This document shows positions 7,479 through 17,500 of a stretch of 64,000 bases of DNA, in pieces. The notes beneath the pieces are model-generated. The model saw only the letters and a program-made list of their open reading frames with translations, was not told the DNA's origin and searched no databases. The translations under genes were made by a program, and so were the position numbers. Source of the stretch: Caccovivens sp964594865 (GTDB taxonomy: Bacteria; Bacillota; Clostridia; Christensenellales; UBA1242); contig CAZQMZ010000002.1 in assembly GCA_964594865.1 (NCBI GenBank), forward strand, positions 49,055 to 113,054, given 5' to 3'. Each line of letters begins with the position of its first letter. Position 1 is the first letter of the stretch.

Positions 7479-10394
7479 ATGGCGGTATATAAACTGAACT
7501 CAAACAAGAAGAATAAGAAAAACACCAAAAAAGTTGTGGGCTTTTCTCTTTTGGCTGCGGCTTCTGTTGTTTTCCTTTTCTTGACCGGAATTGTGTCACC
7601 AATTCAAACATTCTTGTTGGGACTTCTTGGAGTGTTTGGATATCCGCTTTGTATAATTTTGTTTGTGGTTGGGTTGGCACTTGTCAACAACAGAAAATAT
7701 GTCATGTCATTGAAATACACCATCTGTCTTTGCCTGAGCGTGTTTTTTGCACTTTGCATACTTCAACTCGCTATTGTGGGGAATAAGGGTGATTTGAGTT
7801 TTGGAGAATATTTGGCAAAAAATTATCTAGACAAATGGACAGCTGGCGGAATTATCATCGGGTTGTTCACAACAAGCGTGCTCTATATTGCCAACATCTA
7901 TGGAGCATACATCATTTTCGCACTATGCTTTGTGCTTTGCGTTGCACTTTTGCTTGACAGTTTGAATTTTCTCAAACGCGAGAAAAAAACAAGCGAACCT
8001 GTTTCGCTTCAAATCAAGGATAAAAAGTCAAAACAGGAAAGACAAAAAGAAGAAGTTGTCGAAATGGAGCCAGAAGTTCAAAACACAAATGTTGTTCTTG
8101 ATGGAAATTTGAAAGAGGAAGAAGAAAAACAGGAACAAAAACCTCTCACGGCAAGACAAATTTTGGGATTGGATAGAAAACGCAACACGGCTTATGAATA
8201 TGAAACAAAAAACAAATTTGAGCAAAAAACAAAAGAGGAAGAAGATAAGCCAAAATCGTTGAAGGAATATATTCTAACTCCGCCAGAAATTGACATTGAT
8301 GAATATTTCAAAAATGTTCGAAAACAAAATGATGTTCCGTCGCAAGAAGAGATCTCTGACAATATTTCCTCTTTGAAGAATGACGAAGTTGAGCCATCTC
8401 AAGTTTATCATGAAGATGAATTCAAGGCGGAAGTCACACCTGTCATTCATCGCACCTTGCCGGAAGTTAAGTCGGAAGAACTTGTCGAGCGCGCCGATGA
8501 CATTTTGCGTTCTGCCATTCAAGAAGAAAAGAGTGAGAATCCGGACATCTATGACAATTTTTCACCTTTGGACAATTTGCCAGAAAGAGATAACGGTGGA
8601 AACTTCACAAGACGCGACAGTTTTGAAGGGCAAAGTTCTTCGGAACGAAATTCCTTTTTGCGAGAACAAAACGACGAAAGTCGAAACTCTTATGAAACAA
8701 GAAACTTTGAGCGTTCTGAGAGAAGTGACCGACATTTTGATCGCACATACAATTCTTCTGCCGAGGCTTATAAGCAAAGTCTGAGAGAAAGAGAAGAGAG
8801 AAATTTGAGTCAAGACGACAAGGATGCACGCGGACAGTTTGCTCGTGAGCAAGAGCGTATGAATATGCGTAATGGCACATATGCACGCGAAACCAATCCA
8901 ATTCCTGAAGAAGAGCCGGAACATCATGAGCCGTATATCTATGAAAAACCTTCAATTGACATGATCACCACACAAAGCGTCGATTTGTCAACATTAAGTG
9001 AGGATGTGGCCGTGAAACGAGTGCTTTTGGAAAACACTTTGGAAACTTTTGGTGTGCCAGCAAAGGTACATGGGGTGGTTGTGGGACCGGCTGTGACGCG
9101 ATATGAACTTGAAATGCCTCAGGGAATTTCTGTTCAAAAAATCAAAAACCGTGCCGACGACATTGCTTTGTCTTTGGCAGCAGAAGGAACCATTCGCATT
9201 GAAGCTCCAATTCCAGGAAAAAGTGTTGTTGGTATTGAAGTGCCAAACACATCAATTGCAACCGTCAGTTTGAAAGATGTTCTTTCTTCGCGAGAGTTTA
9301 TGCAAGGTTCGTCACCACTCACTTTTGCACTTGGCAAAGACATCGCTGGAAAAATCATCACTGCGGATATGACAAAACTCACACACCTTCTTGTTGCAGG
9401 GTCAACCGGTTCAGGAAAGAGTGTTTGCTTAAACTCAATCATCCTTTCAATCATCTATAAAGCTTCTCCGGAAGATGTCAAAATTCTTTTGGTCGATCCA
9501 AAACGTGTTGAGTTTGCACCATATGAAGGTTTACCACATCTTATCATGCCTCAAATTGTTTCTGACACGCAAAAAGCAATCAATGCTCTCACATGGGCTG
9601 TCAATGAAATGGAGAGACGTTTTGATGCGCTTGGGCGAGCACGTGTTAGAGAAATCAGTGAATATAACCAATCGCCAGAAGTGCTTTCGGGTAAATTGCA
9701 AAAAATGCCTTATATTGTCATCATTGTCGACGAACTTGCCGATCTCATGATGACGGGCAAAAAGGAAGTGGAAGAAAAAGTTTGTCGTCTTGCACAAAAA
9801 GCCAGAGCGGCGGGCATACATCTCATTCTTGCAACTCAAAGACCTTCAACTGATGTCTTTTCGGGACTTATCAAAGCAAACTTCCCTTCAAGAATTTCTT
9901 TTGCTGTGGCAAGCGCCGTGGACAGTATGGTCATTCTTGACCGCGTTGGTGCTGAAAAACTTTTGGGCAGGGGAGATATGTTCTATTTCCCAAACGGCGC
10001 CAAAGACCCAATGCGTGTGCAAGGTTGCTTCATTTCAGGTCATGAAATTAATTCTATTGTTGACTTTGTTAAAGACAACAATCCTCCAATTTTTGACGAA
10101 GAAATTGAAAAACAGATCAACAATCCAAACAAAAACAACAACTCCAATTCTCCGGGCTATAACACCGAAATGGATGAACTTTTGCCACAGGCACTCAAAG
10201 TTTCCATTGATTGCGGGCAAGCGTCAGCCACAATGATCAGACGCAAGTTTGCAATAGGATATCCGCGAGCAGCAAGGATCATCGACCAAATGGAAGCGGC
10301 GGGATATATTTCAAGTGCAGACGGTGCGAAAGGACGTTCTGTTTACATCACCGAAGATGAATTTAGAGATATTTTTGGCGACCAATATGATTGA
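7479..10394 (+). CDS. DNA translocase FtsK/SpoIIIE
   Basis: 971 residues, longer than SpoIIIE (about 790). The N-terminal part has four membrane helices (about 18-165). An unusually long linker (about 175-500) is rich in Glu, Lys, Arg and Ser and probably disordered. The motor follows with Walker A GSTGSGKS (about 641-648) and Walker B VIIVDELAD. The C-terminal winged-helix gamma domain, which reads DNA polarity sequences, includes SATMIRRKFAIGYPRAARI. The protein pumps chromosomal DNA through the septum at division or sporulation. GTGGAGG precedes the ATG. Confidence 0.95.
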   Translation: MAVYKLNSNKKNKKNTKKVVGFSLLAAASVVFLFLTGIVSPIQTFLLGLLGVFGYPLCIILFVVGLALVNNRKYVMSLKYTICLCLSVFFALCILQLAIVGNKGDLSFGEYLAKNYLDKWTAGGIIIGLFTTSVLYIANIYGAYIIFALCFVLCVALLLDSLNFLKREKKTSEPVSLQIKDKKSKQERQKEEVVEMEPEVQNTNVVLDGNLKEEEEKQEQKPLTARQILGLDRKRNTAYEYETKNKFEQKTKEEEDKPKSLKEYILTPPEIDIDEYFKNVRKQNDVPSQEEISDNISSLKNDEVEPSQVYHEDEFKAEVTPVIHRTLPEVKSEELVERADDILRSAIQEEKSENPDIYDNFSPLDNLPERDNGGNFTRRDSFEGQSSSERNSFLREQNDESRNSYETRNFERSERSDRHFDRTYNSSAEAYKQSLREREERNLSQDDKDARGQFAREQERMNMRNGTYARETNPIPEEEPEHHEPYIYEKPSIDMITTQSVDLSTLSEDVAVKRVLLENTLETFGVPAKVHGVVVGPAVTRYELEMPQGISVQKIKNRADDIALSLAAEGTIRIEAPIPGKSVVGIEVPNTSIATVSLKDVLSSREFMQGSSPLTFALGKDIAGKIITADMTKLTHLLVAGSTGSGKSVCLNSIILSIIYKASPEDVKILLVDPKRVEFAPYEGLPHLIMPQIVSDTQKAINALTWAVNEMERRFDALGRARVREISEYNQSPEVLSGKLQKMPYIVIIVDELADLMMTGKKEVEEKVCRLAQKARAAGIHLILATQRPSTDVFSGLIKANFPSRISFAVASAVDSMVILDRVGAEKLLGRGDMFYFPNGAKDPMRVQGCFISGHEINSIVDFVKDNNPPIFDEEIEKQINNPNKNNNSNSPGYNTEMDELLPQALKVSIDCGQASATMIRRKFAIGYPRAARIIDQMEAAGYISSADGAKGRSVYITEDEFRDIFGDQYD

Positions 10395-10431
10395 TGAAAT
10401 ACAAAAAGCTTTAAAAACAAGAGGATGAAAA

Positions 10432-11763
10432 ATGAATGAGAAACTGAAAGATAAAAAGATTTCGGCAATTTCGCTGGGTTGCGATAAGAACAGAGTGGAT
10501 CTTGAAAAAATGCTCTTTGCTCTTTCGGACTATGGCTTTGAAATTGTTGAAAATGTGCAAGATTCCAACATTGTCATCATCAACACTTGTGCTTTCATCA
10601 GTCCGTCAAGAGAAGAGGCGCTGGAAAACATCTTTGATATGTGCCTTTTGAAGAGCAAAAATCGGTTGGAAAAAGTCATTGTTTCGGGCTGTCTTTCGCA
10701 GAGATATAAAGCGGATCTTCAAAAGCAAATTCCTGAAGTTGATGCTTTTTTGACACTTGAAGAGAACGATAATATCGTCCAGATCATTGAAAATCTCTAT
10801 GACATCAAACATTCCAAAACTAAAACGCGAAAAGGACGAATTTTCACCAATCGTGGTGCATATGCCTATCTCAAAATTGCTGAAGGATGCAACAATGCTT
10901 GTTCTTATTGCACAATTCCACGAATTAAGGGAAGATATGTAAGTTATAAAATGGAAGACATTGTTGAAGAGGCAAAATATTTGGCAAAGAAGAATGTCAA
11001 AGAATTGATTCTTGTGGCACAAGATGTGACGAGATATGGAGAGGATCTCTATGGCAAAAGCAAACTGATTGAACTTTGTCAAAATTTGGCGAAAATTCCT
11101 GGAATTGAATGGATTAGACTGCATTATGGCTATCCTGAAAAAATCTCGAAAGAACTTTTGGAATTTGTCGAGAAAGAGAAGAAAATGTGCAAATATTTGG
11201 ACATTCCGCTTCAACATATCGATGAGCGCATTCTCAAAAGCATGAGAAGACGTTTGGGCGAGAGCGACACGCGTGCACTTGTTCAAAAAATCAAAAACGA
11301 ACATCCTGACATCGCACTTCGAACCACTTTCATTGTTGGCTATCCAAGCGAAAGCCGTGAGGACTTCAAAAAGCTTTACAATTTTGTCGAAGAAACCGAG
11401 TTTGACTATGCCGGATTTTTTCCATATTATAGAGAAGAGAACACATCAAGTTTTTACATTCAAAATCAACTTTCAAATTTCACAAAGAAAAAGCGTCTGA
11501 AAAAAATCAAAAAAGTACAAAACCGAATTGCGACAAAAAAAGCTGTTTGTCGTTTGGGGAAGATTTACAAAGTTTTGCTGGACTATTTTGACGAAACAGA
11601 GGGAGTTTTTGTGGGACATACAGAATTTTTATCTCCAACAGTTGACTTTGGAGTGAAAATTGTGGATAATGGAAATATGAAAGCTGGTGACTTTGTGAAC
11701 GTGAAATTTGTTGACTTTGACGGCGAAAATTTTAAAGGAGAGTGCTATGAATCTTCCAAATAA
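10432..11763 (+). CDS. rimO: Ribosomal protein S12 methylthiotransferase RimO
   Basis: 443 residues, full length. The N-terminal UPF0004 domain begins SLGCDKNRVD, the RimO-type variant. The radical-SAM CxxxCxxC motif is GCNNACSYC (about 152-160), and a TRAM-like domain ends the protein. RimO adds a methylthio group to Asp of ribosomal protein S12 using two 4Fe-4S clusters. AAGAGGATG precedes the ATG. It overlaps pgsA by 17 bases, so the two are coupled. This neighbour order (ftsK, rimO, pgsA) is common in Firmicutes. Confidence 0.93.
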   Translation: MNEKLKDKKISAISLGCDKNRVDLEKMLFALSDYGFEIVENVQDSNIVIINTCAFISPSREEALENIFDMCLLKSKNRLEKVIVSGCLSQRYKADLQKQIPEVDAFLTLEENDNIVQIIENLYDIKHSKTKTRKGRIFTNRGAYAYLKIAEGCNNACSYCTIPRIKGRYVSYKMEDIVEEAKYLAKKNVKELILVAQDVTRYGEDLYGKSKLIELCQNLAKIPGIEWIRLHYGYPEKISKELLEFVEKEKKMCKYLDIPLQHIDERILKSMRRRLGESDTRALVQKIKNEHPDIALRTTFIVGYPSESREDFKKLYNFVEETEFDYAGFFPYYREENTSSFYIQNQLSNFTKKKRLKKIKKVQNRIATKKAVCRLGKIYKVLLDYFDETEGVFVGHTEFLSPTVDFGVKIVDNGNMKAGDFVNVKFVDFDGENFKGECYESSK

Positions 11764-12376
11764 AATCACAATTTGCAGAATTTGCTTAATTCCACTTTTC
11801 ATCTTTTTCTATCTTGCTTCGTTCATTCCTTATGGCAAGTTGATTGCCGTGCTGATTTTTGCTCTTGCATGCTTCACTGACTTTTTGGACGGGCGTATTG
11901 CACGCAAACGAAACTTGGTGACCAATCTTGGAAAATTTCTTGACCCAATTGCAGACAAGGTGCTTGTGATGAGCGGAATTATGCTCTTAGTTGCCGTTCC
12001 AATTGTGGCAAATGGAGGGAGCGTTGATTCTCAACCGGCAATTTATCCAACATATGTAGGCGTGGTTGCGGGCATAATCATTTTGGCGCGCGAATTTATT
12101 ATCAGCGCGTTCAGACAACTTGCAGCCACCAAAAATGTTGTTTTGGCAGCGGACATGTATGGAAAAGTTAAGACTGTTTTTCAATTCATCACACTGATTT
12201 ATTATATGCTCTATGCATTCATTGTGGAAGAATTTTTCTATGCTATTGATGGCACCATCAACACCGTGATTTGTCTTGTGGGATATGTCCTTCTTGCCAT
12301 CACAATCATCATGACAATCATCTCTGGATTGAATTATATTTTGAAAAACAAGCAGGTGCTTAAAGATGAAAAATGA
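11747..12376 (+). CDS. pgsA: CDP-diacylglycerol--glycerol-3-phosphate 3-phosphatidyltransferase PgsA
   Basis: 209 residues. ATG at 11747 lies inside the end of rimO, with AAAGGAGA at the right distance; the protein then begins MNLPNKITICR as in the family. The CDP-alcohol phosphatidyltransferase signature D-G-x2-A-R-x8-G-x3-D-x3-D is intact (DGRIARKRNLVTNLGKFLD). About five membrane helices are visible. It makes phosphatidylglycerol phosphate, the committed step to phosphatidylglycerol. It overlaps the next gene by 11 bases. Confidence 0.94.
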   Translation: MNLPNKITICRICLIPLFIFFYLASFIPYGKLIAVLIFALACFTDFLDGRIARKRNLVTNLGKFLDPIADKVLVMSGIMLLVAVPIVANGGSVDSQPAIYPTYVGVVAGIIILAREFIISAFRQLAATKNVVLAADMYGKVKTVFQFITLIYYMLYAFIVEEFFYAIDGTINTVICLVGYVLLAITIIMTIISGLNYILKNKQVLKDEK

Positions 12377-13322
12377 GGTCATCGTTTTTTCAAGAGATTT
12401 AAACAAAATTCAAGAACTTAAATCGTTTGTTTTAAAGAATGGACACTTTGATTTTTCGTATTTTGATTGTTGCGATTTTGAAGAGTGTTTGAGCGAAGTG
12501 AAAAGGGCAAAGTTGCAGTGCGAAACCACTTTTGTTATTTGCAAAAATGAGCAAATTGACAAACTGTTGCAAGAAATTGTGAGCAGTGGTGATTCCATGA
12601 CTTTGATTCGCGAGCAAGCCGTGAATTTGCAAAATGGCAACAAAGACATTATTTTTGTGCCAATTGAACTTGACTTTAAGCAGTTTTTGACTTTGGAAAA
12701 GAGAGAAGTTTTTGTCTACAGCCTTTTTGGAAAAACTTTGGCAGAACTTGATGAAAAATTGTGCGAGTTGTCAAAATGTGACAGTGATTTTGGTGACAAA
12801 TTTTGTTATAAAACCATAACAAAATCGCAGTTATTACATACCATATACACTTCCAAACCGTTGGAAGTTGATTGGTTGAACGAAAATTTTGGTGAGAGTT
12901 TGTTTTCACAAAAAGAAGAAAGTTTGACCGATTGTCTTGCAAACTTTTTGAAAGATAAAAATTTTGTGCTCGCTGATATGACGGGCGTGACAAAATCTTT
13001 CTTGAAGTCGAATGTTTTCCCAAAAACTTTCATGCTTTTCAAGGAAGAAGATTTTGAAAATTTGGGGCTATCAAAGGAGTTTTTGGCAGAAAATGGGCTT
13101 GCAAGCCGAGAAACAGCATATCACCTTGCAAAACATATTTTAAAATTTGGTGAAATTGCACTTACAGTGCTTGTCAATGACGGAAAAAGTTTTGTTGCAA
13201 TTGGAAATAAGGACGAAATTCATGTATATTCCTTTGTGTTTGAAGGGGAAAATTTTGTTGAAAATTTTGAATATTTTGCCCTTTTTGAAATGTTGAAATT
13301 TTTGCAATCAAAGGAAAATTAG
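12366..13322 (+). CDS. Degenerate CinA-like protein
   Basis: 318 residues against about 410-420 for CinA. The position pgsA-X-recA is exactly that of cinA in Firmicutes. The linker pattern VYSLFGKTLAELDEKL (about 115-130) matches the CinA middle domain (F-G-x-x-E-x-x-L-x-x-K-L). The last 150 residues follow the CinA C-terminal layout, ending GLASRETAYHLAKHILKFGE. However, the ESCTGG nucleophile motif reads ADMTGV and the TGIAGP loop is lost. The N-terminal molybdopterin-binding GGLGPT and PGPP motifs are also lost. It is probably a catalytically inactive descendant; a distant non-homolog cannot be fully excluded. Confidence 0.7.
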   Translation: MKNEVIVFSRDLNKIQELKSFVLKNGHFDFSYFDCCDFEECLSEVKRAKLQCETTFVICKNEQIDKLLQEIVSSGDSMTLIREQAVNLQNGNKDIIFVPIELDFKQFLTLEKREVFVYSLFGKTLAELDEKLCELSKCDSDFGDKFCYKTITKSQLLHTIYTSKPLEVDWLNENFGESLFSQKEESLTDCLANFLKDKNFVLADMTGVTKSFLKSNVFPKTFMLFKEEDFENLGLSKEFLAENGLASRETAYHLAKHILKFGEIALTVLVNDGKSFVAIGNKDEIHVYSFVFEGENFVENFEYFALFEMLKFLQSKEN

Positions 13323-13340
13323 TAAAGTTGTTTATTTTGG

Positions 13341-13370
13341 TTGATTTTAAGCAGTGATTTGCGTTAAAAT
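13341..13370 (+). promoter_or_regulatory. Probable recA promoter
   Basis: TTGATT (13341-13346), 18 bases, TAAAAT (13365-13370), 29 bases before the recA start. I see no SOS box of the CGAAC-N4-GTTCG type next to it. Confidence 0.45.
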
Positions 13371-13398
13371 GTTGATATCATAGAATTAGGAGTTTAAT

Positions 13399-14442
13399 AT
13401 GGCAGAAAAAGACAAAAAAGACCCACGCGAAGAGGCGTTGGAGCAGGCTCTTTTGAAAATTGAAAAAGATTTTGGAAAAGGCTCAATCATGAAATTGGGA
13501 GACAAACCATATCAAAAAGTTGATGTCATTCCAACTGGATGTTTGACATTGGATCTGGCGCTTGGCATTGGTGGAATCCCTCGCGGACGCATTATTGAAA
13601 TCTATGGACCAGAATCTTCTGGAAAAACAACGGTTTCTCTTCATATCGTTGCAGAAGCACAAAAAATGGGTGGGCGCGCAGCGTTTATTGATGCAGAACA
13701 CGCTCTTGACCCATCATATGCCGAAAAATTGGGCGTGGACATCAAGCAACTTTATGTTTCTCAACCGGATAATGGTGAGCAAGCACTCAACATTTGCGAC
13801 ACGCTCATCCGTTCGGGTGCATTTGACATTGTTGTTGTGGACTCTGTGGCAGCTCTCACACCAAAAGCAGAAATTGACGGTGAAATGGGCGAAAATCACG
13901 TCGGCTTGCAGGCGCGCATGATGAGTCAAGCACTTCGAAAAATGACTTCAATCACGTCCAAAAGCAACACAGCAGTCATCTTCATCAACCAACTTCGTGA
14001 AAAGATTGGAGTTATGTTTGGCAGTCCAGAAACAACAACAGGTGGAAAGGCTTTGAAGTTTTATTCCAGCGTTCGCTTGGATGTTCGCAAGACTGACACT
14101 TTGAAAGAAGGTCAAAACATCATTGGCAACCGCACAAGAGTGAAAGTTGTCAAAAACAAAATGGCTCCACCATTCAAGGTTGCCGAATTTGATATCATGT
14201 ATGGTCAAGGCATTTCAAGAAGCGGATGCGTGCTTGACATGGCAGTGAATTTTGATATAATCAAAAAGTCTGGGGCATGGTTCTCATATAACGACGAAAA
14301 AATTGGACAAGGCAAAGAAAACACAAAGTTATATCTTGAAAAAAATCCAGATATTTTGGCAGAAGTTGAAACAAAAGTCAGAGAAAAGGTTGCTGGTGGC
14401 TCAGATGTTGGCTTGACAACGGAAGCAAGTTCGGAAGAGTAA
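13399..14442 (+). CDS. recA: Recombinase RecA
   Basis: 347 residues, full length. Walker A is GPESSGKTT (about 68-76). The Walker B region VVVDSVAALTP, the L1/L2 DNA-binding loops (GENHVGLQARMMSQALRK and the Gly-rich segment after EKIGVMFGSPETTTGG) and the NQLREKIG motif are all intact. RecA forms filaments on single-stranded DNA, catalyses strand exchange and triggers the SOS response. A short acidic C-terminal tail is present. AGGAG precedes the ATG. It ends with a strong terminator, so it closes the block. Confidence 0.98.
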   Translation: MAEKDKKDPREEALEQALLKIEKDFGKGSIMKLGDKPYQKVDVIPTGCLTLDLALGIGGIPRGRIIEIYGPESSGKTTVSLHIVAEAQKMGGRAAFIDAEHALDPSYAEKLGVDIKQLYVSQPDNGEQALNICDTLIRSGAFDIVVVDSVAALTPKAEIDGEMGENHVGLQARMMSQALRKMTSITSKSNTAVIFINQLREKIGVMFGSPETTTGGKALKFYSSVRLDVRKTDTLKEGQNIIGNRTRVKVVKNKMAPPFKVAEFDIMYGQGISRSGCVLDMAVNFDIIKKSGAWFSYNDEKIGQGKENTKLYLEKNPDILAEVETKVREKVAGGSDVGLTTEASSEE

Positions 14443-14469
14443 TAAACAAGATATATTAAGTTTGAAAAT

Positions 14470-14504
14470 GGGCGAATTGTGAAATTTCAATTCGCTTTTT
14501 TTCA
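14470..14504 (+). terminator. Terminator of recA
   Basis: Eight-base-pair stem GCGAATTG/CAATTCGC with an 8-base loop, followed by a run of T. Confidence 0.88.
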
Positions 14505-14522
14505 TTTTAATTTTCAATATAA

Positions 14523-14552
14523 TTGATTTTTTAAAAATATTGGTGATATAAT
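14523..14552 (+). promoter_or_regulatory. Extended -10 promoter, leaderless start
   Basis: TTGATT (14523-14528), 18 bases, TATAAT (14547-14552) within TGATATAAT. The ATG follows after six bases, so transcription should start at or next to the ATG. No ribosome binding site is present. Confidence 0.7.
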
Positions 14553-14558
14553 ATATAT

Positions 14559-17500
14559 ATGTATGTTTTGAGGAACTCAAAAAATGTCATCAAACGTTTT
14601 TTTGCATTGTTTGTGATTGCAATTTTTTTTGCTACATCTTTTGTTGTCATTTTTCAAAACATCGGCTCTGAAACCATTTCCGCAGATTTTGATGCGTTCT
14701 ATTCTTCCTTGATGAGTATGTTTGAATATGACGAAGTTGTGCTCGGTGAAGAAGAATATATTTTGAGTGACGAAGATGTTTTGGTCACTGAAACGGTTGC
14801 AACGCAATATTCGTTGCAGACATATCAAAGCGACATTGAAGGGTTTTATATTGTGGAAAATTGCAACATAGAAGAGGATTCTGTTGTGACAGAGTCCACC
14901 ACTTATAACCGGCTTATTATATATTATGACGGCACTCTTGACTCCTATGGGGCGGTGCTGACAGCAGAGATTGACAATTTGCACATTTTTCAGTATGAAA
15001 ATGCTGAAGACACGGCATCGGCTTATGAATATTATTCCAGCTTGAACTTGTCAGTTTCTTATGACGCTCTTGTGACGTTGGAGGATTACACTGTCGAAGA
15101 AGTTTATGAAGAAACCACAGTTTCAACTTCATACACAAATCCTTGGACAGACAAGACATTCAATTCGTGGGGCGCAAGCTATGTTGGTTATGCATCTTAT
15201 GTGGAAAATATGTGCGCACGAAATGACAGTCTAAACGAGGTGGTGGTTGTTGTGATTGACAGCGGAATCAACACTTCTCATGTGCTTTTTGAAGACCGAA
15301 TTCTGTATAATTATGGCAAAAATTTCACTACCGAAACCAGCACAAGCGGATATGAATTTGAAGATTTGAGTGGTCATGGCACGCATGTCAGCGGAATTAT
15401 CGCAGAATCCACACTTGACAATGTGAAAATTTTGCCACTTAAAGTGTTGGACAGCGAAGGTTCAGGTAAAGTTTCTTACATCACGGCGGCATATGCATAT
15501 GTCAAAACATTGGCAGACACGCTCAATATCAAAGTCATCAATTTAAGCATTGGTGTCACAGACTCCGACGGCAAGGGGACAACAAACTCAAGTTTGATTA
15601 ATAGCATTGAAGAGTTGTATGATGAAAAATACAACATCTTATCGGTTGTGTCAGCGGGAAATGAAAGAATGGACACCGAAACTTGCTCTCCTGCAAACGC
15701 ACCAAATGCAATCACAGTTTCGGCGGTGGCACAGTCTGGATCTTCAGTTGTTTTTGCGTATTCATACAGCAACTATGGCGACGAAGTTGACCTTTGCGCT
15801 CCCGGAACGAGCATATACAGTGCGTATATTGGTTCGTCGACGCGTTACGCCACTCTTTCTGGAACTTCCATGGCGGCGCCTCATGTGACGGCAGCGGTGG
15901 CACTTTTATACTCAAATCCAGCCTTGGAAGACATTTTTGGTGATGGAGAAGAGTTGACTCCAAGCCTTGTCACTTCAAAATTGAAAGAATTTGCCATTGA
16001 CTATGGCGACGAAGGAGATGACATATATTACGGCGCTGGACTTGTGAATGTTGCAGACATTGGGGCAGTTTATTATGGATATGTCACTTTCAGTCGAAGT
16101 GGTGGAGAATATGATCAACAAGTCACACTCGCGCTCTCACTTTCAGGTGTCAGGCTTGAAGGACTTTCAAACAATTACACAATTTATTATTCTTTGGAAA
16201 GTTATGACGGTGAAGGATCACAAGATTTTGTTGAATACACATCACCAATTCAAATTTCCTCAACCACAAAAGTGACCGCATATGCAAAATATGGAAATGA
16301 GGTTTATGAAAAATATGGCTATGAAGCAACCTACACTTCAAGCGAGCTCTATATCTTTGGTTATTATGATGTTTTGAGCAACTATGAGTTCACTCTCACT
16401 GACGATGGATATGTTTTGACGGCGTATAGTGGCACTCTCACCACATTGATTTTGCCGTCGACTTACAATGGAAAAGATGTCGTTGCTTTGGGTGAATATG
16501 CGTTCAATGGAACAAATGTCACAACCTTGACTTTGCCTGACAGCATCAAAACAATCAATGCCTATGCTTTCAAGGACAACACAAAAATCACCACAATAAG
16601 AGGTGGCACAGTTGAAGTTGGAGACTATGCTTTTTATGGTGCTTCCAATCTCAAAACAATGGATGTGGAAATAACCTATATTGGCGACTATTCTTTCTAT
16701 AATTGCAAAAAACTGACCGCACTTTCAGTTGAAAATGTCACATATCTTGGCTCGCGTGCATTGGCGTATTGTTCAAGTTTGACATCTTTGCAACTCTATG
16801 ATGTGAATAAAATCGGCGACTATGCAATTTCAGTTTCGGGCGTGACAGAAATTTGGATCGGGAAAAACATTTCTTCAATCGGCAGTCAAGAATCATTGAG
16901 TATAACAACGGTTTATGGATATTCTGGAACAGCGTCAGAAATTTTTGCATATGTCAACAATTTCAACTTTGTCGACTTGACTCTTCAATTTACGAAAGAT
17001 TTGAACAGTGAAGTCTACATCCTTTCGGGCAGCAATTTGACCATAGATTTCGACTATTCTGGGCTTGAAGTGACGGCAACAATCTATAAAAATGGATCGA
17101 CCTATACCGAAATCACAAGCGGATTGACATATACATTAGTTGGGCTTAGCAACGACGATAAGATCTACATTGAGCTTGTTGACTATTATGGAGAAACGGT
17201 GCAAAGCAACACCTTGACTGTGTATACTCTTGAAGAAGGAAACAGCATTTCGGTGAGTTATGACTCGACGGGTGAGCAAGCAGAAGAATATTTTGATGTC
17301 TATGTCAATGGAAATTTGATTTCAAGCGGAGATTTGTTTGCTTCGGGAGAAGAAATCACCATTGTGGTTGAAGCGAAAGAAGGATATGTTCTCACAAGTG
17401 TTCAAACTTACATCAATAGTGAAAATCAAGAACAGCTCTCTGAAAATAACACAACTTGTGAATTTACTGTTAGTGAATCCGACGATGTCATTATCATCGT

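Noticed and set aside
13321..13398. SOS/LexA operator at recA
   Set aside because: No CGAAC-N4-GTTCG or similar palindrome was found between the CinA-like gene and recA.
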